DNA from: CAIYRG01 sp963747255
GTDB taxonomy: Bacteria > Pseudomonadota > Alphaproteobacteria > Micropepsales > Micropepsaceae
Reading direction: 5' to 3'
Assembly (NCBI GenBank): GCA_963747255.1
Contig: CAVVEG010000017.1
Span: forward strand, 868,001-932,000
DNA: 64,000 nt
Both the position numbers and the translations under genes were made by a program. A model generated the notes under the pieces. The model had not been told where the DNA came from, did no database searches, and was given only the letters and a program-made list of their open reading frames with translations. Of this stretch, positions 56,752 to 64,000 are shown one piece after another. Position 1 is the first letter of the stretch. Every line of letters starts with the position of its first letter.

Positions 56752-58527
56752 TCAGGCCGCGGCTTGTGACACCGGCCAGACGATACGTTCGGCGGGGAGT
56801 TGTATCCGGATATTGCTTCCCGCGCCCTTGGTGCTCGCAATGACAAGGCTGCCGCCGTGGAGTTCGACCAATTGCCTGGCGAGCGGCAGTCCAAGACCCA
56901 CGCCTTCATATCTGCGAGTAATTGCATTCTCGACCTGACCAAATGATTCCAGCGCGACGGCAATCTCATCCGGCGCCATGCCAATACCGGTATCGGCAAC
57001 CGAGATGCCGATCGAATCGCCGTCCCATGCCATCGAAACCGCAACGTGCCCGGCCTCGGTAAACTTCACCGCGTTCGACAGAAGGTTGATGAGCACCTGA
57101 CGGAGTCGCAATGCATCGCCACGGATCAGCGGGTGCGGCTCCGGAATCCCGGTTCTGAGCTCGAGGTTTTTCTTTTCGGCCTGAATGCGAACGGCGGCGA
57201 GACTGGCGTCCACAAGCTCTGCCGGATCCAGAATCTCTTCACGGAGTTCGGTCTTGCCGGCCTCGATCCTGGAAATGTCCAGCAGGTTGGAGATGATCTC
57301 GAGCAGATGATCACCCGCGCGGGAAATCTCCTCGGCATATTCCACATAAACCGGCTTGCCGACCGGACCCATGATCTGATCCCTGATAAGTTTCGAAAAG
57401 CCGAGAATGGCATTCAGGGGCGTCCTGAGCTCGTGGCTGATATTGGCGAGAAACATCGACTTGGCGTTGTTCGCCACTTCCGCCCGCTCCTTGCTTACGA
57501 CCAGTTCCGAATTGACCGCCTGGAGCTTCGCGCGTTCAGCGGCAAGCTCGACATCGCGCTCGGCGCGATTCCTGAGCTCGCGAACCAGATAGAAAGCGAA
57601 ACCGCCCAGCAACAATGTGGCGCTGCCGGCAATAACAATCATGACGAAAGCGTGCGCCCGTGAAATGGAGAGACCTTCGTCATAGTCCAGCCCAACCGTC
57701 GCCACGACGGGATAATCCCAACCACGCCGGTAACTGTAAATCCTCGTTATGTGATCACTTATGCTCTGTCCGATATAGGACCCTCCGCTGTTTTCCCGGA
57801 CGGCAACGGGAGCAATTCGATCGGTAAGCGGCGCGCCAGCGCCTTCGAGTCCATCCGGGCTGTTTTTGCTGAAGCGGGTGAGCACGACGCCATCGGTTCC
57901 GGCCAGTGCGATGCTGCCATTGCGCCCGAGATCAAGCGCCTGGTACAGGCTGGTCAGCTTGACCTGCGATATGAAAAAAACCAGAACCCCGATAAAAGTG
58001 CCGTCCCTCGCCTCGACGCGTTCGCTGACCGGAATCAGCAGCTGCCCGTCACCGGGGCTCTTTACGGGCCTGCCGATGAAAAGGCGTTGCCGCTTGCGGT
58101 CGAGTTGAGCGCGAAAATATAACTGTCCTCCCTCTTTTTCCGGCGAGGGCTTTGCGGCCCAGGTACCGGCGATCACAGAACCGCGGGGCGAGATGATAGC
58201 CGCCTTCACGGTTGGAAGCGTGACGATCGGAAACTGGCGCGACCATGCATACAGATTCATGTCCGATTGCTTTGCAGCCATTCGGTTCGCAACCGCCTGC
58301 ATGGTTCCGTCGATGCCGTCGAACGTATGCGTCACTTCCTCATCAAAGGCGAAAGCGAGATTGGCTGCGTCCGACTGGATGTTCCTCAGTGCCTCGTTAT
58401 TCGATTGTTTGATCGACACGCGTACTCCGACCCACATCGCCAGCACAACGGTGGCAACGACGACAGCAATTGCCCATGCCAGGCCTTGCGCCCGGCGGCG
58501 TGGATCGAAATCTGCAGCAATCCGCAT
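56752..58527 (-). CDS. Membrane sensor histidine kinase with extracellular double-Cache-like domain
   Basis: A 591-residue kinase. Transmembrane helix 1 (residues 16-37) and helix 2 (about 285-310, FVMIVIAGSATLLLGGFAFY) enclose a PDC/Cache-type periplasmic sensor. A coiled coil leads to HisKA with His365 in ANISHELRTPLNAILGFSKL, then NLLSNAVKF, VADTGIGM and GVGLGLPLARQLVELHGG. No receiver domain or partner regulator is adjacent. The ATG at 58527 sits just before the first helix; the open frame extends to 59103 but would run through the lipoprotein gene on the other strand. Confidence 0.9.
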   Translation of the reverse strand: MRIAADFDPRRRAQGLAWAIAVVVATVVLAMWVGVRVSIKQSNNEALRNIQSDAANLAFAFDEEVTHTFDGIDGTMQAVANRMAAKQSDMNLYAWSRQFPIVTLPTVKAAIISPRGSVIAGTWAAKPSPEKEGGQLYFRAQLDRKRQRLFIGRPVKSPGDGQLLIPVSERVEARDGTFIGVLVFFISQVKLTSLYQALDLGRNGSIALAGTDGVVLTRFSKNSPDGLEGAGAPLTDRIAPVAVRENSGGSYIGQSISDHITRIYSYRRGWDYPVVATVGLDYDEGLSISRAHAFVMIVIAGSATLLLGGFAFYLVRELRNRAERDVELAAERAKLQAVNSELVVSKERAEVANNAKSMFLANISHELRTPLNAILGFSKLIRDQIMGPVGKPVYVEYAEEISRAGDHLLEIISNLLDISRIEAGKTELREEILDPAELVDASLAAVRIQAEKKNLELRTGIPEPHPLIRGDALRLRQVLINLLSNAVKFTEAGHVAVSMAWDGDSIGISVADTGIGMAPDEIAVALESFGQVENAITRRYEGVGLGLPLARQLVELHGGSLVIASTKGAGSNIRIQLPAERIVWPVSQAAA

Positions 58528-58633
58528 GGAGTGTTCTGCCTCCGCGCAGTGGCACTTTCCGCATTGGACCGGATTTTGGTTAATAAAATGATTACCCCTG
58601 ATCGGGTACGATCCCGGCACGGAGGTTTCGAAG

Positions 58634-58996
58634 ATGAAAAAAACGGTCCCCATTCTTTTTCTGTTCTGCGGCTTCACTGGCGGATTGACGGGTTGCCAGC
58701 ATCTGCCCAACCCATTCGTGTCCACCCCTGTCCCGAGCCCAATGGTGGCAGCCCCGGCAGAAATTCGGGCAGAAATTCCGGCCGAAATTGCGGTGTCGCC
58801 GCCCCGGGTGCTGCCGGTTTCAGCGGCCGTCACCGCGGATGAGAGCCAGGTTGCGGGATTGAGGGCGGATAATGCCAGACTGAAGAACGAATTGGCCGGC
58901 GTCCTGAGGGAAAACGCCCGACTGAAGAAGGATCTGGCGGCTGCAGTGGATGACAATTCACTGTTAAAGGATCTGGCCGAAAAGAAGCAGCGCTGA
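58634..58996 (+). CDS. Small coiled-coil lipoprotein
   Basis: A 120-residue lipoprotein: a short signal peptide with lipobox LTGC, modified Cys at residue 21. Residues 40-52 repeat AEI (AEIRAEIPAEIA). Residues 72-120 form a leucine-zipper-like coiled coil (DNARLKNELAGVLRENARLK). It is divergent from the sensor kinase gene by 106 bases. A GGAGG lies nine bases before the ATG. It could be a spacer or partner protein in the envelope; no homologue is recognised. Confidence 0.75.
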   Translation: MKKTVPILFLFCGFTGGLTGCQHLPNPFVSTPVPSPMVAAPAEIRAEIPAEIAVSPPRVLPVSAAVTADESQVAGLRADNARLKNELAGVLRENARLKKDLAAAVDDNSLLKDLAEKKQR

Positions 58997-59111
58997 CCGG
59001 GCTCATTGGACGGCCGCCACCGGATATGCCCTCCGGGCGTTCCGATGCTTCGCGTGGCACTGGCGCGTCGGTAAACACCGCGCCATCGGTGCGACGATTG
59101 CACGCGCCAGT

Positions 59112-59672
59112 TTATTTGGCGGCGTAACCGGCAGGAAGAACCTTATGCGGATCGACGCGGACCACGAGATAAACGATCTCGGGTGACGTGATCTCGGTGA
59201 AGGTGTGCGGCGTATTCGGGGGAATGACGATGACGTCGCCCGGACCGATCTGTCGGCTCGTCCCGCCGACGATCCGTGTACCCTCCATGCTGGGTCCGGT
59301 CAGGATACGGACGGCTTCATTGCTGGCAGGCCGTTCCTTCGCGTTTTCGATGGCGCCACCAGTCACCAGCGTGCCGTTGCCCGAAATCACATGATAGACT
59401 TCGGTGATCTGGCTGTGCTCGGAACCGCCTACGCTCTGCTTTTCCGTTTTGGCTCGGTGAACCACACCCACACCCACATTATATTCACCGTTGACGCTGA
59501 TGACGCGGATCTGTTGATCGCTGACCGGGGCGCCGGCGTTGCGATGAGCGACAGCCTGAATTTCGGAATTCGGAATATCGATCGCCGCTCCGCCCGGAGC
59601 GGGCGCCGATTGTGCAATCGCCGTAGCTGTGAGCAGCACGATGCCAGCGACCATTCCGGTGTTTCTGATCAT
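59112..59672 (-). CDS. Exported cupin-domain protein
   Basis: A 186-residue protein with a signal peptide (MVAGIVLLTATAIAQSAPAP) and a single cupin fold: the first motif region around EHSQITEVYHVISGNGTLVT and the second at GPGDVIVIPPNTPHTFTEI, with several metal-binding His/Glu. Substrate unknown. The start MIRNTGMVAG has GGAGGGAC upstream; a longer frame to 59756 adds residues with no signal-peptide logic. It is the first of two exported cupins in this region. Confidence 0.86.
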   Translation of the reverse strand: MIRNTGMVAGIVLLTATAIAQSAPAPGGAAIDIPNSEIQAVAHRNAGAPVSDQQIRVISVNGEYNVGVGVVHRAKTEKQSVGGSEHSQITEVYHVISGNGTLVTGGAIENAKERPASNEAVRILTGPSMEGTRIVGGTSRQIGPGDVIVIPPNTPHTFTEITSPEIVYLVVRVDPHKVLPAGYAAK

Positions 59673-59773
59673 GGTCGTCCCTCCTGTGGAAAGGACGAAC
59701 TTATTCCCGGAGTGCTGTGACCTCAATGCGGAGAATGGGTGGGGGATGGCGGACATCCCCCGGAGCGTTCAAA

Positions 59774-60112
59774 TCAGCTCTTGAGCCACTCGGTGCCGTT
59801 CGACCAGCTGATCTGCTTGCCATCCCGTGAGATCACGCCCAGCATGTTCCAGGGTGGACCGGCGCTGATCGAAATGGCACTGGTGACCGTGGCCGTTCCC
59901 TGTTCGCCTTTATCGTTCTTGATGTCCAGGCGATTGCCATTCTGGGTAACGATAAAGGTCGCGCCCGACCACTGGCACAATTTCGCGTTTGGCGCGCATT
60001 TGAAGGTACCCGCCAAACTCGGATTGGCTGCCGCGGCTGACCCGGTCTGGACAGCGCCAAAAACGGCAATCGCCGCGACCAAAGGAATCGACATCGCCAA
60101 ATACGTCTTCAA
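59774..60112 (-). CDS. Small exported protein of unknown function
   Basis: A 112-residue protein. I chose the TTG start because GGGAGG lies six bases upstream and MKTYLAMSIPLVAAIAVFGA is then a complete signal peptide cut near GSAAAA. The mature part (GTFKCAPNAKLCQWSGATFI, ISRDGKQISWSNGTEWLKS) has one cysteine pair and a beta-rich pattern like small secreted ligand-binding or inhibitor domains. No family is recognised. An ATG six codons in is the other candidate. Confidence 0.68.
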   Translation of the reverse strand: MKTYLAMSIPLVAAIAVFGAVQTGSAAAANPSLAGTFKCAPNAKLCQWSGATFIVTQNGNRLDIKNDKGEQGTATVTSAISISAGPPWNMLGVISRDGKQISWSNGTEWLKS

Positions 60113-60239
60113 TTCTACCTCCCAAATCGAATGCGCATTCCCCGGCGACTTGATAGCGCGTGATTTAAGCGCATCGGGCTCTCTGTCAAGCGCCCTCATC
60201 ACCGGGGAAAAATGGAATTTTTGTAAGAATTGAAGCGGG

Positions 60240-60245
60240 TATAAT
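60240..60245 (+). promoter_or_regulatory. TATAAT -10-like element upstream of the NHL-GlcG-cupin operon
   Basis: A consensus -10 hexamer in an AT-rich patch 97 bases before the NHL gene start. The -35 region (about 60218-60223) is T-rich and a poor match, so this is a tentative housekeeping promoter. Confidence 0.35.
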
Positions 60246-60342
60246 ACCCAACCCGATCCGTTCCGCGCGCCGAAGCCCGCGCAACCCGGATCGACCTCTT
60301 CGCAAGCCGGGGGTAGGATTGGGCGCAGCAAGGGAGGAACGG

Positions 60343-61359
60343 ATGAAAAAAGGGATAAGATGGCGCGTCATCGCGGCCATCGCGATATTCACGGCGTTTC
60401 CGGCTTCTGCGCAGAACGGCCCCACCAACAGTCTGCCGAATCCGTATCGTTCAATCGAGAACTGGGCCAGGATGCCCCCGGGACGCAGCTGGGGTTCGAC
60501 TGCTGGTGTCGCTATTGATCCGGACGGGAAAAGCATTTGGGTTGCCGAACGCTGTTCCGCGAACAGCTGTGTGAATTCGAATCTCGATCCGATCCTGAAA
60601 TTCGACGCGAATGGCCGAATGGTTAAGCATTTCGGAGCCGGCATATTCGTATTCCCGCACGGCATCACGGTGGACCGGCAGGGCAATGTCTGGGTGACGG
60701 ACGGACAGGGCAACGGCGCCCGAGGACATCAAGTGATCAAGTTCAGCCCGGACGGTAAAGTAATGATGCGGCTTGGTGTTGCAGGCGTGGCGGGGAATAA
60801 TCCGCACAGTTTCAACATGCCCTCTTCGGTTCTGGTCGCACCCAATGGCGATATCTTCGTCGGTGATGGCCATGGCGGGAACTCCAACGATCGAATCGTG
60901 AAATTCGATTCCCACGGCAATTACCTGAAAGAGTGGGGAATGAAAGGCACGGGACCGGGCGAATTCGACATTCCGCACGCGCTCGCCATGGACTCGCGCG
61001 GCCGGCTTTTTGTGGGCGATCGCAACAATAATCGCATCCAGATCTTCGATCAGGACGGAAAATATCTCAACTCGTGGCGGCAATTCAGCCGTCCCAGCGG
61101 CATCTGGATAGACGCGAAAGACACGATCTATGTCACGGATTCGGAATCGGAATCCGTGTCGAAGAATCACGACGGATGGAAGCGCGGCATTCGAATCGGC
61201 TCGGCCGCAGACGGCTCGGTGAAATATTTCATTCCCGATCCCGTCGAGAAGGCGGCGACCACGACCAGCGCCGCGGAAGGTGTTGCGGCGGACAGGGACG
61301 GGATCATTTATGGCGCCGAGGTCGGGCCGAAGCGCCTGATGCGTTACGTCATGCAATGA
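60343..61359 (+). CDS. Exported NHL-repeat (six-bladed propeller) protein
   Basis: A 338-residue secreted protein: signal peptide VIAAIAIFTAFPASAQ, then NHL repeats with the family rhythm FPHGITVDRQGNVWVTDGQG, MPSSVLVAPNGDIFVGDGHG, IPHALAMDSRGRLFVGDRNN, RPSGIWIDAKDTIYVTDSES. It resembles peptidyl-alpha-hydroxyglycine lyase-like propellers, but catalytic residues cannot be assigned. AGGGAGGAA lies four bases before the ATG. The GlcG-domain gene follows after 12 bases, so it leads a three-gene operon. Confidence 0.87.
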   Translation: MKKGIRWRVIAAIAIFTAFPASAQNGPTNSLPNPYRSIENWARMPPGRSWGSTAGVAIDPDGKSIWVAERCSANSCVNSNLDPILKFDANGRMVKHFGAGIFVFPHGITVDRQGNVWVTDGQGNGARGHQVIKFSPDGKVMMRLGVAGVAGNNPHSFNMPSSVLVAPNGDIFVGDGHGGNSNDRIVKFDSHGNYLKEWGMKGTGPGEFDIPHALAMDSRGRLFVGDRNNNRIQIFDQDGKYLNSWRQFSRPSGIWIDAKDTIYVTDSESESVSKNHDGWKRGIRIGSAADGSVKYFIPDPVEKAATTTSAAEGVAADRDGIIYGAEVGPKRLMRYVMQ

Positions 61360-61371
61360 CCGGAGGGTGAT

Positions 61372-62331
61372 ATGTCGCGTCTTCGCCTGGGAATTCCGCT
61401 AATCGCGCTGATCGGAATCGTCACTGTGGCCGGCGCATCCGCCCAAAGTCTCACGGCGGAGAAACACTCGCTGACCGGCTATGCCGCCCGCAGGATCATT
61501 GAGGTCTGCCTCGTGCAAGCTGCACGAGACCGGTTCCCGATTGCGCTGGCGGTCGTGGATTCGGCGGGCTATCTGCTGTCCTATCAGGCGACGGACGGCG
61601 CAACCGGCAACACCGGGGTCACGGCGCAACTAAAGGCGAAAACCGCGGCAAAATTCCGCCGCCCGACATCAGAGCTTTACGAGCGCGTCAACAGACAGGT
61701 CAATCGCGCGCCGGAGTGGATGGGCTATTTCCCGGTGCCTGGCGGTTATCCGGTCATCGTCGAGGGTGAACTGGTCGGTGCAATCGGAGCGGGCGCTGCA
61801 GGTCTCTCAGGCGGCAAGGACGAAGATTGCGCAAAAAACGCGATCACGACAGTGATGGGTGACGGCAAGGCTGCGCCGCCACCATCGCCCCAGCCGCTGC
61901 TGGTTTCTCACCCGGTACTGACCACCGCTGCCGCGCGCAAACTGGTGGATGCCTGCCTCGCATATGCGGATGCAAGAAACATCAAGGGCCTGGGAATTTC
62001 AGTCGTCGATTCGGATGGCGATCTGATTTCGTTTCAGGGTACCGCCGGCGCCACCTCAACGGCTCTCAAAACCGCGGAGTTGAAGGCTGTTACGGCGGCC
62101 CACTGGAGGCGAAGTACCGCCGAACTGTTCGACCGGATTAACAAAAAGGTGAATCGCGCGCCGGAATGGATGGGCGATTTCGCGCAGCCAGGTGGATTTC
62201 CGATTTTTCTCGGCCAGGAGATGGTCGGCGCCATCGGCGCCGGCGGAGGCGCCGGCAATCAGGATGACCAGTGCGCGCAGGCAGGGGTGAAAGCAGTGTT
62301 TCCGGCAGCAACAATGGCACGGACGGGCTAA
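61372..62331 (+). CDS. Exported protein with two GlcG/HbpS-like (DUF336) domains
   Basis: A 319-residue secreted protein with a signal peptide ending near AGASAQS. Two GlcG domains follow, residues 35-165 and 185-310. Each repeats the same marks: ALAVVDSAGYLLSYQATDGA and GISVVDSDGDLISFQGTAGA; NRQVNRAPEWMGYFPVPGGY and NKKVNRAPEWMGDFAQPGGF; LVGAIGAG and MVGAIGAG. The copies arose by internal duplication. GlcG-fold proteins bind haem or other small ligands. Its operon position suggests it works with the neighbouring propeller and cupin in the periplasm. Confidence 0.86.
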   Translation: MSRLRLGIPLIALIGIVTVAGASAQSLTAEKHSLTGYAARRIIEVCLVQAARDRFPIALAVVDSAGYLLSYQATDGATGNTGVTAQLKAKTAAKFRRPTSELYERVNRQVNRAPEWMGYFPVPGGYPVIVEGELVGAIGAGAAGLSGGKDEDCAKNAITTVMGDGKAAPPPSPQPLLVSHPVLTTAAARKLVDACLAYADARNIKGLGISVVDSDGDLISFQGTAGATSTALKTAELKAVTAAHWRRSTAELFDRINKKVNRAPEWMGDFAQPGGFPIFLGQEMVGAIGAGGGAGNQDDQCAQAGVKAVFPAATMARTG

Positions 62332-62345
62332 TCAGGGAGGACCAG

Positions 62346-62897
62346 ATGAAACGGGTGATCGTCACAGGGCTTACGCTGGCAGTCGGTTGCGGGATCGGAT
62401 ACGCCGCAGGCGCAGGTAATATTCCGGATATTTCATCGCTTAATCCAAAGGCGATGAAGCTGGTTCTGCCGGAGAACGTCAAATGGGGACCGGCGGCAGG
62501 ATTGACCGGAACAGATTCCTACACGCTGGTGGGCAACCCTGGAAAACCGGGGTTTTATGTCGTCCTCAACCGTTTCCATCCCGGCAATTTCAGTCATCCG
62601 CATTATCATGCGAATGACCGCTACATCATGGTGCTGTCCGGCACTTGGTGGGCGGCGACGGGCGCGAAATACGATCCCGAGCACACCACCGTCCCGATTA
62701 AAGCAGGCACCTTCGCAATCCATGCGGGACGCGAAGTGCATTACGATGGCGCCCGCGCCGGTGGCGAAGATGCGGTCGTGATGATTTTTGGCGAAGGTCC
62801 TGGTACACGGCACGAGTGCGAGGGGCCGACTGCGGAAAAAGGTCCCGGGCCGTGCGAAGACGCCCGCAAGGCGGCCGGTTTGGCCAAAGGCAATTAG
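62346..62897 (+). CDS. Exported cupin protein (DUF4437-like)
   Basis: A 183-residue protein with a signal peptide (VIVTGLTLAVGCGIGYAAGA) and a cupin barrel: NFSHPHYHANDRYIMVLSGT has three His and the YxxVLxG strand, and IKAGTFAIHAGREVHYDGA is the second motif. The C terminus has two cysteines (HECEG, GPCEDA). AGGGAGGA lies six bases before the ATG. Last gene of the NHL-GlcG-cupin operon. The ring of His suggests a metal enzyme; the reaction is unknown. Confidence 0.85.
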   Translation: MKRVIVTGLTLAVGCGIGYAAGAGNIPDISSLNPKAMKLVLPENVKWGPAAGLTGTDSYTLVGNPGKPGFYVVLNRFHPGNFSHPHYHANDRYIMVLSGTWWAATGAKYDPEHTTVPIKAGTFAIHAGREVHYDGARAGGEDAVVMIFGEGPGTRHECEGPTAEKGPGPCEDARKAAGLAKGN

Positions 62898-62950
62898 CCA
62901 GGCATGACGGCCTGAAGCTTCTGTCCGCGCAAGCCCCGGAATTCGATGCC

Positions 62951-63922
62951 ATGCCTGAATCGATTTCTGCCGAGTTGCTTTCGATTCTGCGCTGTCCCGC
63001 TACAGGAACCCCCTTGCGCATGGACGAGGACTTTCTGGTCAATGCGGATGGCACCAGGCGGTACGAGACAGTCGCCGGCATTCCGATTTTGCTGCCGGAC
63101 GATGTTGACGCGACGCATTCCGGGTATATGCAGATTCGGGAAGAAAACCGGCGGCTGGCTTTAGCCGCGGGCACGATCGCCGATCGGGAGATCGACGAAT
63201 TTCTGGACGGAATGATTGTGCCGACCTGCGGAAATCTTTTTCATGGCGTTCGGCTTCGCGGTGACTATCCATTGGGCGAAATGCCTGAATTCGCGAGAAG
63301 TCCAGTCCTCGAAATCGGTTGCAACTGGGGGCGTTGGGCGATCGGCGGGGCGCGCAAGGGAATGCGCGTGATTGGCGTGGACATCCATCTGAAGTCGCTG
63401 CTCTGCGCCAGCCATCTGGCAAAGAAACTCGCACCACAGAACAGACCGCTGTTCGTGGTTGCCGATGCGAGGCGCCTGCCGTTGGCCGATGGCTCGATGG
63501 GGGGCGTCTTTTCGTACAGCGTGCTGCAGCATTTCAGTCAGGAAAATTGCGCATCCATTCTTTCGGAGGTGCGGCGGGTGATGAGCCCGAATTCGCGTTC
63601 TGTCATCCAGATGGCGCATAGCGGGGGAATTCGCGCGCGCATTGCAAAGCGCGCCGGCCCGGATTCGGAATTCGATGTCAGGCGGTATCCGGTGCGGGAA
63701 CTCACGCACATGTTCGAACGGCAGATCGGGCCTTCGCAGTGGAAGGTCGACTGTTTTCTCGGCCTGAATGTGCATGCCCGGGATTGGCGATTTGCGCCGC
63801 CCGCGAGACGCGGGATCATCGCGGCCGCGGAGATCCTCCAGGCCGCAAGCCGCTTCATTCCGCACTTGCGCAAGCTCAGCGACAGTGTGTTTGTCGAGTT
63901 GGTGAAAACCCGCGACGGATAA
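62951..63922 (+). CDS. SAM-dependent methyltransferase with Trm112-like N-terminal domain
   Basis: A 323-residue protein. Residues 5-50 resemble a Trm112/YcaR zinc-finger-like domain (LLSILRCPATGTPLRMDEDF, VAGIPILLPDD) but with only one Cys. From about residue 115 comes a class I methyltransferase: SPVLEIGCNWGRWAIGGARK, MRVIGVDIHLKSL, VVADARRLPLADGSMGGVFS and YSVLQHFS. The substrate is unknown. ATG at 62951 gives the natural N terminus; longer readings overlap the cupin gene. It is 53 bases from the cupin stop and may not belong to that operon. Confidence 0.85.
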   Translation: MPESISAELLSILRCPATGTPLRMDEDFLVNADGTRRYETVAGIPILLPDDVDATHSGYMQIREENRRLALAAGTIADREIDEFLDGMIVPTCGNLFHGVRLRGDYPLGEMPEFARSPVLEIGCNWGRWAIGGARKGMRVIGVDIHLKSLLCASHLAKKLAPQNRPLFVVADARRLPLADGSMGGVFSYSVLQHFSQENCASILSEVRRVMSPNSRSVIQMAHSGGIRARIAKRAGPDSEFDVRRYPVRELTHMFERQIGPSQWKVDCFLGLNVHARDWRFAPPARRGIIAAAEILQAASRFIPHLRKLSDSVFVELVKTRDG

Positions 63923-64000
63923 AAGATCCCCCTCTTCGGCCTCTCCGCTATCCGTTCTGGTTCATCGGAGGGAACGAAGTTGACGTAGCCGCTGCCGGTG

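Noticed and set aside
58528..59103. Longer start of the membrane histidine kinase
   Set aside because: It would add Ser/Arg/Ala-rich sequence opposite a lipoprotein gene; the first membrane helix follows directly after 58527.

Overview
The window is about 60% G+C and reads as a chromosomal segment of a free-living alphaproteobacterium. The lineage rests on a CcrM-type GANTC methyltransferase, PopZ (DUF2497) next to valS, ETF-ubiquinone oxidoreductase, a DUF2007 protein, the PA0069-type radical SAM protein, a Flp pilin and sigma-EcfG-type promoters. Genus cannot be fixed by reading; a soil or acidic-habitat group such as Rhizomicrobium/Micropepsaceae is a guess. Coding density is high and there is no prophage, CRISPR array or rRNA operon.

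Layout. 0-24 kb is mostly housekeeping: nadA-nadC behind a palindromic operator, a SleB-like wall hydrolase, ppdK, glyQS, a TrmN6-like methyltransferase, ispB and ispE, a TPR lipoprotein, ETF-QO, a uracil-DNA glycosylase, a lytic transglycosylase, MoaB, RNase HII and ccrM. 24-30.5 kb is accessory: very small ORFs, a beta-barrel protein, a gene-poor stretch, a VapBC pair with a perfect palindromic operator, tRNA-Ser(UGA), and an intact 2-kb insertion sequence lying just upstream of a Flp pilin gene. 30.5-43 kb is signalling and stress: a secreted Vgb-like protein with one haem-c motif, a 1066-residue double-kinase sensor with its own EcfG-type promoter, a MEDS protein divergent from a KaiC-like tandem ATPase, a histidine kinase overlapping a receiver ORF, and two small stress proteins of which the KGG protein has a perfect EcfG-type promoter.

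43-50 kb carries ilvD, valS, popZ, a FUSC protein and pcm. As given, ilvD and the 3' end of valS are broken by at least seven single-base insertions within 1.1 kb. Removing them restores full-length proteins, so sequence error is more likely than loss of function. 50-54.4 kb holds a PLD nuclease-like protein, tRNA-Cys and tRNA-Asn, and glgC-glgA. 54.4-64 kb is rich in exported proteins: a PQQ dehydrogenase, a membrane histidine kinase, a coiled-coil lipoprotein, two cupins, an NHL propeller and a double GlcG-domain protein, ending in a methyltransferase.

The best candidate for something undescribed is the 32.9-43.1 kb region. It joins EcfG-type promoters, an unusual HisKA-REC-PAS-HWE kinase, a MEDS/KaiC/histidine-kinase module and small stress proteins, which suggests a stress-signalling island. 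The periplasmic NHL-GlcG-GlcG-cupin operon is a second candidate.
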